Source: Muscardinus avellanarius
Taxonomy: Eukaryota > Chordata > Mammalia > Rodentia > Gliridae
Direction of reading: 5' to 3'
Assembly (NCBI GenBank): GCA_963383645.1
Contig: OY726557.1
Coordinates: forward strand, 149,721,860-149,785,859
DNA length: 64,000 nucleotides
Below, piece by piece: positions 37,029 to 49,124 of this stretch. A program made the translations under genes and the position numbers. Within the stretch, counting starts at the first letter, position 1, and the number at the start of each line of letters is the position of its first letter. Under the pieces are notes generated by a model. The model saw only the letters and a list, made by a program, of their open reading frames with translations, searched no databases and was not told the origin of the DNA.

Positions 37029-37819
37029 ACTAAAACATAATAATCTGTGGAAACTAAAAGATGTCGTTTTATGCCAGTTAAATGTCACTTTTTAATATAA
37101 TTTTTGAAAGATAGTTACAATTAAAGAAACTCCATTTTTGAAAGTAAAAATAAAAATCTCAAATTTACCTATATTTTGATTCATGATACTTTAATTAAAT
37201 AAATATACTCTATTTTTATTGAATCTGAATCCTGGATGTTTGAGAAACTCCAATGACAAATTAAAGTTTTTGTTTTTCAAAAGCTTAAAATCCAGAAGGT
37301 AGAGAAAGAAACCTATACATACGGTTATAATCGTAGGGAAATTGTAATTAGAAAATAGCTGAATGTGCATGTCAGAGGTCCAGACTAAGGTGGGATGAGG
37401 TATCCTGGAGGGCCTGGCATTTTAAACTCTTCTTTGAGACTAGAATAGTTTTCAGCAAGAGAAGTTGGACAGTAGAGTTCAGCATATTAATTCACAAATT
37501 GAGTAGAAGCAATAGGCAATAAAAATGCTTGAGAGAATGTTTTTAGAAAAGTCAAGATTGCTGGCTGACTGAAGACTAGAGTATGTATCGTTCAGTCTGA
37601 CAAAAGATAAGATGTGGTATTGACTAAGAGGATGAGATGTTCTTGCTTAACTCAGAAGTCAATGAAGAGATGCTGAAGATAGTGATTAGGAGAGTGACCA
37701 ACCTCATGTAGAGGTTCTGTGATAGGAGAACAGGCATACCAGAGACTGTCTGAGAGGAGACAAAGACCTGAATGATGAGAGGCAGCGATGGGAATGACAG
37801 TGAGGAAAGCACATCAATC

Positions 37820-37820
<1 letters not shown>
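36801..37820. other. Intergenic with (CA)n at 36985-37026
   Basis: Nothing else recognised. Confidence 0.45.

Positions 37821-37904
<84 letters not shown>
37821..37904. repeat. Compound (TG)n(GA)n microsatellite
   Basis: About 20 TG units then about 22 GA units, immediately at the tail side of a SINE. Confidence 0.95.
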
Positions 37905-37907
<3 letters not shown>

Positions 37908-38098
37908 GAACTGGGCTTGAACCCAAGGGAATTCTACATCTGAGCTACACCTCCAGCCCTATTTTATTCTTCTTTTTGAAAGATGGTCTAAGTGCAGAGG
38001 GTTTCTCTAAGTAGCTGCAGCTGGCCGCAAACCTGCTATCCTCCTGTCTCAGCCTCCCAAGTACTGGGATTACAAGCATGCACCAGCATACCCAGCTA
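37905..38098 (-). mobile_element. B1-dID SINE
   Basis: Antisense. 'gaactgggcttgaacccaag' to 'gcaccagcatacccagct'. Confidence 0.82.
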
Positions 38099-38929
38099 GT
38101 CAAGCACTTCTTTTGCTGACTAGATTCATGACCTAGATTACGTTTTTAGCTCTAGATTAAGATGTGTTACAAGCATTCAATAAAACACGCCTTTAAAATG
38201 CATTTGATCTCTTTAAATGTAAAATGTAAGTGACTATTATGACCCTATTCTGATCCTGATGAGTAGACAATAGTAGCCTACAGAGTTCAATGGGAGCAAC
38301 AAAGAAACTGAGTTAACCACAATGGTGTGTGTGTGTGCGTGTGTATGTATGCATATGCATAGACACACACACATGCAATCAAGCACACATGATGGAGAGA
38401 AGAGAATGAGAATTGGTTTTCAGTACTCTGTGAAAGCATATCAATTCTCCTTGAGTTGTAAAGGTTGGGAAAAGTTCATGTTTTCTGCAGGGTCACTTTT
38501 ATTTGCTGTAGGTGTAATTTGGCACCTAAGAGATAGTGTTCAGAGGTACACAATAAACTTGCTCTTTTACAAAAGCTGTTTCTTTGCTTTCTTCCATCTA
38601 ATAAGTCTTCAGTTTGATATAAGACTTAATACCTAGGTGAGAAATGATAGAGCACATTTTACAAGCTAAAGAAACTCAAGAAAAAGACTTTGCTTCTATT
38701 GTTCTATTTTTTATGATGCTTTTTATTTTTCCTGATTCTAAAGCCTCAAGGTTAACTTTCTTTCATAAACCACAGCAGAACCACCTGCCATTTGGATCTT
38801 GACTACCTTGCTCTTCACTATGGTTGTATAAAATTTGTGAATCATGCATCTCCTTTTTTAGTAAGATACCTTTATGGCTGAGTAATAATCTTTATCTTTA
38901 AAAATTCAACCTCTTCTCTGGCTCAAATA
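38099..38929. other. Intergenic, nothing recognised
   Basis: The 104-codon open frame starting 38322 begins in a TG-rich tract and has no domain. Confidence 0.4.
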
Positions 38930-39679
38930 ATTTTTCATTATAAACTAATTAAACAAATCAATAGGAATCACTATAATATTTCCATATGGCACACCTTGAT
39001 TTTTAATAATGTCCATCTACTCTGCTATTTTCATCTCCTTCCCTCCTCTCCTTTTCGGCACACTTCCAAGTTGTTCATAATCCCTTTTACTTTCAGCTTG
39101 ATTGTCTTCATTTTTTAGCTTCTACATGTGCAACAGAACATATGGTGCTTTTTCTGTGTCAGGCCTATGTTATTTAACATAATGCCCTCCAGTATCATGT
39201 ATTTTTCTGTAAATGACAATTTAATTCTTCACGCTGAATATTCCATCATATGTGTATACCTATATCTATATCTATAGTTATATCTATACATGGTTTCTTC
39301 GCCAATCTATCCATTCATGGGTACATAGGCTGAATCTATATCTTAACCATTGTGTCTAGTGCTGCAATAGGCAGGAACATCTCTTTTGTATAGTCACTTC
39401 ATTTCCTTCATTATATAATATACCTAGGAGTGGGACAGCTAGATCACATAGCAGCTCTACTTTTAGTATTTTGAAGAACCTACATACTTTTACATAGTGG
39501 ATGTACTAATTTACTTTACCACTAATAATATATGTGTTCTTTTTCCTATATATCTCAAACATGGTATTTTTCAATAATAGCCATTCTAACTGAGGTGATA
39601 TAATGATATTTCATCTAATGCCTATTATATGAGCATTTTTATATATTTAGCCATTTGTGATTCTTCTTTTAAGAAGTAT

Positions 39680-39937
39680 GAAACCTCAGCAAAGCTAGAA
39701 TTGAAGGGTAGGAGGGGAAGAAGGCTGAGGTTGATTAATGGAGGAGCTACATTCAAATATGTGTAAAAGTTTGAATGTAGCATGGTCAACCTAGACACTC
39801 GTTGTTGGGAGGGAGAAAAGGGAAGCGGGGCGGGGGGCACCAAGCACAGTCTGAATGTATGCCATTTCAATATGATCCACATAAAAATTTAAAAATTTAA
39901 AATATAGAATTCCATTGAAAAAAAAGAATTTAATATG
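39680..39937 (+). mobile_element. Severely 5'-truncated L1 3' end
   Basis: Sense 3'UTR ('ctcagcaaagctagaattga ... gtcaacctagacactcgttg') matching the reverse complement of 44890-45125, with a weak A-rich tail. Its target site aagaagtat recurs at about 39671-39679 and 39942-39950. It sits in the opposite orientation inside the older L1. Confidence 0.75.
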
Positions 39938-40468
39938 CCAAAAGAAGTATCTATTCAAACCATTTGCTATTTTAATTAAATTATTTACTTTTTAGTTATT
40001 TATATATTCTGGTATTAGTCCTCCGTCAGATGAATAGTTAGCAAATATTTTCTCTCATTCTGCAGGTTTTCTCTTAACTTTATGGATTTTTTTTTGCTAT
40101 GTAAAAGCTTTGTAGTTTAATCTTCTTTATCTAATGTGTCTTTTATGTCATGATCTTTGGAAGCTCTATCTAGTAAATTAATTTCTGGATCGACATCTTG
40201 AAGTGCTTCCTTTGTATTTTCTTCTGGTAGTTTCAAAATTTGAGGTCTTATGTTAAGATCTTTGATCAATTTTGAGTTTATTTGTTGATGGTGACAGATG
40301 AGGGTCAAGTTTCAGTCTTCTGCATGTGGATATCATGTTTTTGCAGCACCATTTGTTGAAGATGCTGTCTTTTCTCCAGTCTCTATTTTTGGCACATTTA
40401 TTGAGCATCAGTTGCCCATAGAAGTATGGATTTATTTCTGGTTCTCTATTCTGCTCCATTGGTCTGTG

Positions 40469-40469
<1 letters not shown>

Positions 40470-40519
<50 letters not shown>

Positions 40520-40724
40520 TACTGAGGATGAAACCCAGGGGCATTATACCTCTGAGCTATACCCCCAGATCTATTTTTTAATTCTTTATTTTAAAACGGG
40601 GCCTCACTGAGTTGCAAAGGACCTCAGTAAGTAGTAGCTAAGGCTGTCCACGAACCACGATCCTCCTGTCTCAGCCTCCCAAATGCTAGGATTACAAGCT
40701 TGTGCCACCCACCACTCCTGGCTT
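40470..40724 (-). mobile_element. B1-dID SINE with ~48-nt poly(T) (poly(A) tail)
   Basis: Antisense. Long pure T run at 40470-40517, 'tactgaggatgaaacccagg' to 'ccaccactcctggctt'. It is nested in L1; the flanking 'gtctgtgtgcc' and 'gtgtgtctg' are compatible with a target duplication. Confidence 0.85.
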
Positions 40725-41387
40725 GTGTGTCTGTTTTTATGCTGATTGCACACTGGTTTTGTTAGGATGACTGTATTATAGCTTGACATTTGTTCTTTTT
40801 GTTCAAGATTGCTTTGACTATTTGGAGTCCTTTGTGCTTCCACATGAATTTTAGGGTTGTTTTTTCTAGATCTTTGGGTAATAGCATTGGCATTTGAATA
40901 GGGGTTGCCCTGAATCTGTAGATTACTTTATGTAGTATGGATATTTTAACAAAATTAATTTTTATAATCCATGTACTTGGGAGACCTTTCCCCTTTTAGT
41001 ATCTTTTTCAATTTTTTGTTTCAGTGTGTTGTAATTTTCATTGTAGAGTTTTTCACTTTCTTAGTAAAGTTTGTTCCTAGGGGTGTATGTGTATGTATTC
41101 TGTGTGGAACTACTTTTATTGTTTCTTTCTTAGCAAATTTATTGTCACCCATACTTTACTGAATTTATTTGTTCTAATAGTCTTTTGATAGAGTCGCTAG
41201 GTTTTTCTATATATACAATAATGTACTCAACAAATGGGGATTTTAATTACTTTTTACTTTCCTATTGATATGCCTTTTATTTTATTCTGTTGCCTAATTG
41301 TTCTGCTACATTGTGTTTCAATTTTCTTTTATTTTAATTACTTTTTAACTTTTTCTTCTAATTTCTAAATGATCCAAGTCTTTCTTA

Positions 41388-41572
41388 AGCCAGTAGTGGT
41401 GGCGCTCGCTTTTAATCCCCGCGCTTGGGAGGTGGAGACAGGAGGATCACGCAAGTTCAAAGCCAGCCTAGCTGGCTTAAGAGACCCTGTTTCCAAATAA
41501 AAATATAAAAATAGGTCTGGGAGTGTAGCCCGGAGGTATAAGGGCTTCCAGGAACCCCAGTACCACAAAAAA
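41388..41572 (+). mobile_element. B1-dID SINE, 'ggcttccagg' subtype
   Basis: Forward. 'gccagtagtggtggcgctcg' to 'ggaaccccagtaccac'. CpG-containing. Confidence 0.87.
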
Positions 41573-41650
41573 GTATATCTTATATATCAATGTGTTTTTA
41601 TAAATTCTAAAATTTCTCCCAGGTTCAATGACACCCCCCACCCAAAAAAA

Positions 41651-41775
41651 AAACTTAGCAGGACCCTGTTTCATATTTCAAAAATTAAAAGAAGGAAGGA
41701 CTGGGAATGCAGCTTAGTGATAGAAAATCCCTGGGTTCAATCCATAGTACCCAAAATAAATAAACAAATAAGTAA
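41651..41775 (+). mobile_element. 5'-truncated B1-dID SINE
   Basis: Starts in the B1 tail ('aaacttagcaggaccctgtt'), ID half 'gactgggaatgcagcttagt', (AAAT)-like tail. Confidence 0.75.
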
Positions 41776-42419
41776 AATTTTCTCTTCCTGTTGACTTCTA
41801 TTTCATTCCATTGTGATCTGAAAAGATACAAGATATGATTACTTTTTTAAATTTAGTAAGATTTTGTTTCGTAGCCTAATAGATGGTCTATTAGAGAAAG
41901 TTCTACCACTGATGAAAAGACTATGTATTCTGCAGCTTTTAAATAGAATGTTCTATAAATGCCTATCAAGTCCATTTGATCTATATTAAAATTTCAATCT
42001 TGACTGATTTTTCTTTAACTGTATGATCAGCTCACTGGTGACAGTGGGGTTTTGAATTCCCTCACTATTGTTTTATTGGGATCTGTTTCTCCTCTTGAGT
42101 CTCATAGTGGTTTTTTTAATTAAATTTGGTGATCCAACAAAGGTGTACATGGATTTGTCATGATTGTGTCTTCTTAATGAATTGGTTCTGTGATCATTAT
42201 GCAATAACAGTTAGGCCACAGAACAGATCTTAATGTGTTTAGTCTGTGTTGTTTTATCTTCAAGTCTATTTTTATCAAATATGAGTACAGCTACTACTAA
42301 TTGTTCTCAGTTTGCTTGTTCTATCACCTTCCCTTCTTTTGGTTTGCCTCTGTTGGTGAGGCTTACAAATAGCATATTGTTGAATCTTGAATTTTAATCC
42401 ATTGATCCAGCCCATATGT

Positions 42420-42960
42420 TTTTAAAATTAATTTTTATTGGTTCATTGTAGTTATTATTATTATCATTATTAATTTTTTTTGGTGGTCCTGGGGCTCCTG
42501 TAAGCCCTTCTACCTCCGGGATACATTCCCACAGGCTACACTCCCAGACCTATTTTTTAACTTTTTTATGTGGAAACAGGGTCTCTTAAGCCAGCGCGGC
42601 TAGCTCCAAACCAGCGCGATCCTCCTGTCTCAGCCTCCCAAGCGCGGGGATTACAAGAGTGCACCACCACACCCGGCTTATTGTAGTTATTATGATAGTG
42701 AGATTTATAGTGATATACTTATGCATACACATAACATTATTTAGTCTTTATTTAGTCTCTTTCCTTCCCCACACCTCTGTTTTGCTTCCCTTCCTCCCTC
42801 CTTGTACATTGTAGTGTAGTGAAATTTATAGTGATTCACTCGTATATGCACAAACATTTTTTTGGTCTCTTTCTTCCCTTATACCTACCATATTATTCCT
42901 TTCCCCTTCCCCATACATGATAATGAGGTTCATAGTGATACTTTTAAATATACATATAAT
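42420..42960 (-). mobile_element. 5'-truncated L1 3' end, interrupted by a SINE
   Basis: Antisense L1 3'UTR ('atttttattggttcattgta', C/T-rich blocks with 'agtctctttccttccccaca') nested in the older L1. A related ~80-bp block recurs at 43905-43985. A SINE is inserted at 42474-42679. Confidence 0.6.
42474..42679 (-). mobile_element. B1-dID SINE, 'ggcttccagg' subtype, with 13-bp target duplication
   Basis: Antisense. 'tggtggtcctggggctcctg' to 'gcaccaccacacccggct'. The direct repeat attgtagttatta lies at 42445-42457 and 42680-42692. A third-level nest: SINE in L1 3' end in older L1. Confidence 0.9.
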
Positions 42961-42984
42961 GTTATTTGATAGTCTGTCATTGTG

Positions 42985-43178
42985 GAGAGGTACTGGGGAT
43001 TAAACACAGGAGATTTGACCTCAGGCTACACTCCCAGCCTGATTTTATTTTTATTTTTAAAACAGGGTCTTGCTAGGTTTATGAGTCTCAGTACTTGCCG
43101 AGGCTGTCCTCAAACCTGCAACCTCCTGCCTCAGCCTCCCAAGTGCTAAGATTACAAGAGTGTACCATCGTGCCTGTT
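42985..43178 (-). mobile_element. B1-dID SINE
   Basis: Antisense. 'ggtactggggattaaacaca' to 'gtaccatcgtgcctgttt'. Confidence 0.8.
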
Positions 43179-44190
43179 TGTCTGTGTCTTTTAACTGAAA
43201 AGTTAAGACCATTTATATCCAACATTGTTATCATTATTGAAAGATATGGATTTGTGCTTTTCATTTCATTCATTTTCTTCAATTATTTTGAATATTCTTT
43301 GTTTATTTCTTCTCATCCTTTGATGGATTATTATATTGATAAGATTTTATTTTTTTCTATTTTTTGTTTCTATGTTCTTCTACTAAGATATATATATTTT
43401 CACATGCTATTATGATGGTAGTTATTTTTCCCTCCACTTCTGAGTTTAGGACTCTTTGAGGCATCTTTTTAATAGCTGCTCTGGTGTATATTAATTCCCT
43501 TAGTTTTTGCTTATCTTGGATGGTATTTATTTCTCCTTTGATTTTTGAATGATAACCTTCCTGGATATAGTAATCTTGTTTGGCAGATACTTTCTTTCAG
43601 ATCTTAAAATATGTCATTCCATACCCTTCTGGTATGTAGAGTTTTTGTTGAGAAGCCTGTTATTGGTCTAATGGAGCTGATTTTTAGTGTATTACTTGGC
43701 ACTTTTGAAGATTACAAAATTCTTTTTTTATACTTTTGACAGTTTGACCCTGACAGCAACTACTTTGTTATCTAGAACTATAATTTTGTCAGTTCAAGAA
43801 TGTTTCGTAAGTGGAATTATACAGTATGTAACCTTTTGAAACTAGCTATGTGTTTCATTTAGTATAATTCCCTGCAGATTTGCCAAGGTTATTGTGCATA
43901 TTATAGTTTATTTTTTTATTTAGTCTCTTTCCTTCCCCACACCTGTATTTTGCTTTCCTTCCTCCCTTCTTGTATATGGTAGTAAAAATAATATTAGGGA
44001 CATAATATTCCATCATATAGAAATTACACAGTTTGTAAATACACACTGAAGGATATCTGGTTTGTGTTTAGTATAGAACAATTACCAGGAAAACTGCTCT
44101 AAACACTCATGGACAAATTTTGATATGAAAATAATTCTTCATTTCTCTGGGATTAATGCCCAGAAGTAAAATTACGTGGGCAAAGGATTT

Positions 44191-44390
44191 TTCCATCTCT
44201 CTCTGTCTCTTACTTTACAGTTAGCCATTGCTCTTCCACACCCTCGAACCATGATGTGTAATCCTCATCAGAGACACAAAGATATGGAGTCACCTAATTT
44301 TGGACTGGAACCTCCAGAATGATAAACCCAAATAAACTTATATTGTTATAAATTAACTGCCTCAAATATTTTGTTATATATAATGCAAAT
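44191..44390 (+). mobile_element. MaLR-type LTR 3' part
   Basis: 'accatgatgtgtaatcctca', 'tttggactggaacctccaga', 'cccaaataaacttatattgt', 'taactgcctcaaatattttg' follow the MaLR 3' order with the AATAAA signal near 44331. Inserted in old L1. Confidence 0.55.
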
Positions 44391-44884
44391 ATGACAAAAC
44401 AGCATATCTTCATGTGCTCATTTGCAATCTTTATACCCTCTCTGGTAAAATATGTCTTTATTATTTTTGTCCATTTTCAGATTAGATTGTTGGTTTTGGG
44501 GAATAAAAATTTATAGTAAAAAATGAAAGTCCTTATTGGTTGTGACTTGAAAATTTTCTATGTATCTTGTCTTTTCACTCTTAACATAGTTTCACATAGA
44601 AAAAGGTTTTACTTTTGATAAAGTCCAATTTGCCAATTTTTAATTTTATAAATTATGTTTTGGGAATCAAGTTTAAGAACTATATAATAAGATGATTCCA
44701 AAAATCTATACATTATTCTGAATTTTATAGTTTTACATATTGTATTAAAGTCTGTGACTAATTTTGAGTTATTCTGTATAAATTTAAGATTTTTTTTGGC
44801 TTATGTAAGTCTAATTGTTCAAGCAGTATTTGTTGCAAAGCTATTATTTTTTCAATGAATTGCTTTGCACCTTTGGAAGATTTT

Positions 44885-46560
44885 TTCTTTTTAATTTTTA
44901 ATTTTTTTATTTTATAAGTGGAACATATTAAAAATGGTGTACATTTAGATTGTGCTTCATGCCCTTCCCCCTCCTTTTCCCTCCCCCCCCAAAAGAGAGT
45001 GTCCAGGTTAACCATGTTGTATTTATGCTATTACACATATTTGTATGTAGCTCCTCCATTGAACAACCTCAGATTTCTTCCTCTCCTATCCTTCCATTCT
45101 AGCTTTGCTGAGATTTCCCCTCCATCATCTGGAGTCCCTCTGGTATTACCACTACTCCCTAGCTTGGGCATATTAGAGAAAACATATGTCCCTTCTCTTT
45201 CTGTGCTTTACTAATCTCACTTAACACAATGTTCTCCAGTTCCTTCCATCTTCTTGCAAATGCTATTATTTTATTCTTCTTTATAGCTGAATAGAATTCC
45301 ATTGTGTGTATTTCCCATAATTTTGCAATGCATTCATCTGTTGATGGAGACCTAGCTTGGTTCCATATTTTGGCTATCATAAACTGTGCTGCTGTGAACA
45401 TGGGTATGCATATGTTAATGTAGTTCTCTGATTTCAACCCCTTTGGAAAGATACCCAGGAGTGGTATAGCCAGATCAAATGGTGGATCTATTCCCAGTTT
45501 TCTAAGGAATCTCTATACTTATCTCCATAGTGGCTGAACTACTCTGCACTCCCACCAACAGTTCCTCTTTCCCCACATCCTCGCCAGCAATTGTTCTTTA
45601 ATTTCTTTAGGTTTACCACTCTGATTGGGGTTAGATGGAATCTCAGTGTAGTTTTGATTTGCATCTCCCTGTTGGCTAGTGATGCTGAACATCTTTTCAT
45701 GTACCTATTGGCCATTTGTATCTCTTCTTTTGTGAAATGTCTATTCATTTCAGTTGCCCATTTCTTGATTGGGTTTTTTGTTTTGCTAGTGTAGAGTCTT
45801 TTGAGCTCTTTGTATATTCTGGATATTAGCCTCCTATCAGAGTGGTGGCTGGTAAAGATCTTCTCCCATTCTGTAAACTTCCTCTTTAGGTCCTCGATGG
45901 TTTCCTTTGATGAGAAGAAACTTTTTAGTTTGAAGAGATCCCACTTATTAATTCTTGCTCTAATTTACTGCACTTTAGAAGTCTTATTCAGAAAGTTACT
46001 GCCTGTGCCTATATGTTGGAGTTTGATCCTATGCCTTTCTCTAATAACTTCACAGTCTCTGGTCTAATTTCTAAGTCTTTGATCCATCTCGAGTTGATTC
46101 CTGTGCATGGTGAGAAGTAAGGATTCAGATCCAACTTTCTACAAATGGATAGCCAGTTCTCCCAGCACCATTTGTTGAAAAGGCTGTCTTTTCTCCAGCG
46201 TATGAGTTTGGCCCCTTTGTCAAAGATCAATTGACTATAGATGTGTGGGTTTGTTTCTCTGTCTTCTATTCTGTTCCACTGGTCAGTCTGCCTATTGTTG
46301 TGCCAATACCATGCTGTTTTTACTACTATTGCTCTATAGTATAATTTGAAGTCCAGGATTGTGATGCCTCCTGCCTGGTTCTTGTTGCTGAGAATTGCTT
46401 TGGCTATTCTGGGTCTTTTCTTTCTCCATACAAAATTCATAACTGATTTTTCCAGATCTTTGGAAGATTTTTGATAAAAATAGTTGAGTGGGTCTACTTC
46501 TGGGTTCACTGTTCTACTCCAATAAACTATGTTTCTTTTTCCCAATATGATGCATCTTTA
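44885..46560 (-). mobile_element. 5'-truncated L1 (3'UTR plus ORF2 C-terminus)
   Basis: T/A-rich 3' terminus at 44885-44915, G-rich 3'UTR on the minus strand, then about 1.4 kb of ORF2. The 5' break lies just upstream of the region encoding '[17 protein letters not shown]'. The least decayed L1 ORF2 in the window. Confidence 0.85.
45159..46545 (-). pseudogene. L1 ORF2 C-terminal pseudogene
   Basis: ORF2p is the L1 endonuclease/reverse transcriptase; only the post-RT C-terminal part is present here. Frame piece 46545-46009 carries '[20 protein letters not shown]', '[20 protein letters not shown]' and '[16 protein letters not shown]', which are hallmark L1 residues. Piece 45748-45539 carries '[20 protein letters not shown]'. 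Piece 45437-45159 carries 'FTAAQFMIAKIWNQARSPST' and 'HTMEFYSAIKKNKIIAFARR'. The pieces lie in different frames, so at least two frameshifts break it. Endonuclease and reverse-transcriptase domains are missing. Non-functional. Confidence 0.88.
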
Positions 46561-46617
46561 TCCCCATATAATAGGTCTTAAAACTGTAGACTCCTTTATC
46601 TGTGTGTGTATGGAAGA

Positions 46618-46785
46618 GTGTAGTAGAGATTGAATTTACAGATTGTCTCCCTCTGAGCTATATCCACCAACCCTTTAAGTTTTTTTTTTTTAATAAGGTC
46701 TTTCTAAGTTACCTGGTGGCCTTGAACTTTTGATCTTCCTGTCTCAGCTTCCCAAATACTGGAATTGCAGATATGTTCCACCTGT
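46618..46785 (-). mobile_element. B1-dID SINE, old
   Basis: Antisense. 'gtagagattgaatttacaga', 'ctctgagctatatccaccaa', to 'gaattgcagatatgttccac'. Confidence 0.65.
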
Positions 46786-46935
46786 TTTGTATATAAATTA
46801 CCTTAAGTCTATATACCACTTTTGGAAAAATATTTTTACTATTTAGGTACTACCAATTCAGTTAAGCTGAATGAATTTAGGTCCTCTTTGATTTCTTTCA
46901 TCAGTGTTTGTATTTTTGGCATAAAATTTTTGTGC

Positions 46936-47150
46936 AAGCTGGGTTTAGTGGTGCACGTTTGCATTCCCAGCATTTGGGAGGCTGAGACAGGAGGATCACG
47001 GTTTGTGGACAGCCTCAGCTATGACTTAGTGAGGCACTTTGCAACTCAGTGAGACCATTTCTAAATAAAGAATAAAAAGAGATAGAGCTGAAAGTGAATC
47101 TTGGAGGTAGAATGCTCCTGGGCTCCATCCCCAGTACCAAAAAAAAGACA
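46936..47150 (+). mobile_element. B1-dID SINE
   Basis: Forward. 'agctgggtttagtggtgcac' to 'ccatccccagtacc' and A tail. Confidence 0.83.
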
Positions 47151-47927
47151 AAAGAAACAAAAAACTCTAGTGCATGTTTTGTTAGATATATAAATACACA
47201 CCAAATTAGGTCAACTCTGTGCAGGTGATTGTATTTTTTAGTTTGGGAATCCATATGATTGTAGAAGTACTCCTGATTTTGTATATTGCTCTTCTATGTT
47301 GAACCTTGCTTCATACATGTATTAATTCTTGGTGTTTTAAAGAGATTTTGTAGATAGAAAGTGGTGTAATCTGCAAGTAGAGACAGATTGTTGCTTTTTG
47401 ATCTTTATGTTTTATATTTTTTTCTTTATTACATGGACTAGAACTTCAAGTAATATGATAAAAGAGAGTATGGGAGATTTATCTTTGCAATTTTCCTGAT
47501 CTTAGGAGGAAAAAATTCCATTTTGCATGATAAAGTATAATATTAACTAAAAAGTTTGAATTTGTCCTTGATCAAGTTGAGGAAGCTTCTCTTCCAGTAT
47601 TTTTGTTTCAGAGTTTTGTCATGAATTGTTGTGAATTTTTGTCTAATGGACTTCCTGAATTTATCCACATAGTTAATCATATGATTTTTTTCTTCTTTAG
47701 CATGCTAATATGGTAGATTAAACTGGTTTATTTTCAGATATTGAACTACTCTCCCTTCACTGCAATAAACCCTTCATTAGATATTCTTTTAATATGTTGA
47801 TGAATTCTGTTTGCTAATATTTTGTTAAGAATTTCAGAACCCATATGTATATATACACACACACATATATATACACATATGCACACATATATACACACGA
47901 TACAGAATATTGGTTTGTAGTTTTCTT

Positions 47928-47937
47928 CTTTCTTTCT

Positions 47938-47981
<44 letters not shown>

Positions 47982-48016
47982 TTTTTCTTTCTTTCTTTCT
48001 TTGCCTCCTCCTTCTC

Positions 48017-48056
<40 letters not shown>

Positions 48057-48057
48057 C
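47928..48057. repeat. (TTTC)n followed by (CTG)n
   Basis: About 18 TTTC units (47928-48001), a C/T-rich joint, then about 13 CTG units with TTG interruptions (48017-48056). It makes poly-Cys/Ala/Ser/Gln open frames that are not genes. Confidence 0.93.
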
Positions 48058-48685
48058 CATTTTTATCTGATTTTGGTGTCAGGGTAATAATAGAATGCAT
48101 TGAGAAAGTGCTTTTCCCCTGTTTCCTTGAAGAGAAAATGGAGAATTGTTTTTAAGTTGCAATGAAATGATCTGTGCCCGAAAATTTCTTTTATGTGAGT
48201 TTTTAATTTAAGAATTTAATTTCCCTAATAGCTATAGGGCTACTCAAATTATCCATTTCATAATGAGTAAATTGAACTAGTCTGTGTTTTTCAAGGAATT
48301 GGTCTATTGCATGTACATTATCAAATTTATCATATAATAGACTTGTTCAAAATATTTTCACCATCTTTAATATCTTTAAGTTTTATAGTAATATATTCTG
48401 TTTCACTCTGATATTGGTAAACATCACCTACTCTTTTTTGTTTGTCTTGCTGGAGGTTTGTCGACTTTATTGATCTTTAAAATAAACCCTCTTTGTCATT
48501 GATGTTCACCATTTCTTCTATTTTCATTTTGGTTGAGTTCCCTTTTTATCTTCTTCCTTTTGCTTGTTCTGTGTTTGTTTTGCACTTTTTTCCTAAGAGT
48601 TTTGATTATATTTTTGAAATTTAATTGAAAAATTTATAGAATTGAAGATAATATGAGGAAGCAGGGCTCAAAGTCATCTCTTTCT

Positions 48686-48689
<4 letters not shown>

Positions 48690-48749
<60 letters not shown>

Positions 48750-48944
48750 GTACTGAGTGTGAAACCCAGGAGCTTTCTACCTCCAGGCTATACTCCCAGA
48801 CCTATTATATGCTTTATTTGGAAACAGGGTCTCACTAAGTTGCTGAGAGCCTCACTAAGTAGCTGAGGCTGGCTTTGAACCTGTGTGATCCTCCTGTCTT
48901 AGCCTCCCAAGTGCTGGGATTATAAGCATGAGCTACCACACCCA
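48690..48944 (-). mobile_element. B1-dID SINE with (TA)n/poly(T) tail
   Basis: (TA)n at 48690-48718, poly(T) to 48748, then antisense ID and B1 halves ending 'gagctaccacacccag'. Confidence 0.87.
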
Positions 48945-49073
48945 GATTCTTTCTAATAGTATTTTTAAATTTTTAATTGACAAATCATAACCTTACATAT
49001 TTATTGGACACAACATGTCTTGATATATGTTTGAAATGTGAGATAATTAAATGAGGCTAAATGATACCTCCAT

Positions 49074-49114
49074 TTTATTTTATTTTATTTTATTTTATTT
49101 TATTTTATTTTATT
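49074..49114. repeat. (TTTTA)n microsatellite
   Basis: About 8 units; it is the tail of the adjacent antisense SINE. Confidence 0.93.
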
Positions 49115-49124
49115 ATTTTTTGCA

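Larger units (their letters stand above)
38930..43780 (-). mobile_element. Long ancient antisense L1 carrying nested insertions
   Basis: From left to right the antisense L1 order is visible: a 3'UTR-like start, the ORF2 end ('ccagtatcatgtatttttct'), the RT C-terminal side ('cagcaccatttgttgaagat' at about 40347, where the minus strand translates as 'FNKWCCKNMISTCRRL'), the endonuclease side (41790-42110) and the ORF1/linker side (43180-43700). Insertions inside it: L1 3' end (+) at 39680, SINEs at 40470, 41388, 41651 and 42985, and an L1 3' end at 42420. All frames are broken. Confidence 0.7.
43781..48650 (-). mobile_element. Ancient antisense L1, interrupted
   Basis: Pieces at 43781-44190 (ORF2 C-terminus), 44391-44884, 46790-46935 and 47151-48650 follow antisense L1 order. 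They include 'gatttctttcatcagtgttt' and the reverse-transcriptase side 'tttgctaatattttgttaag'. MaLR, younger L1 and SINE insertions separate them. Confidence 0.6.

Noticed and set aside
45159..46545. Functional reverse transcriptase
   Set aside because: Only the C-terminal part of L1 ORF2 is present and it is split by frameshifts; the RT and endonuclease domains are missing.
47746..48155. Poly-Gln/Lys/Phe/Ser-rich open frames
   Set aside because: Products of (TTTC)n and (CTG)n microsatellites.
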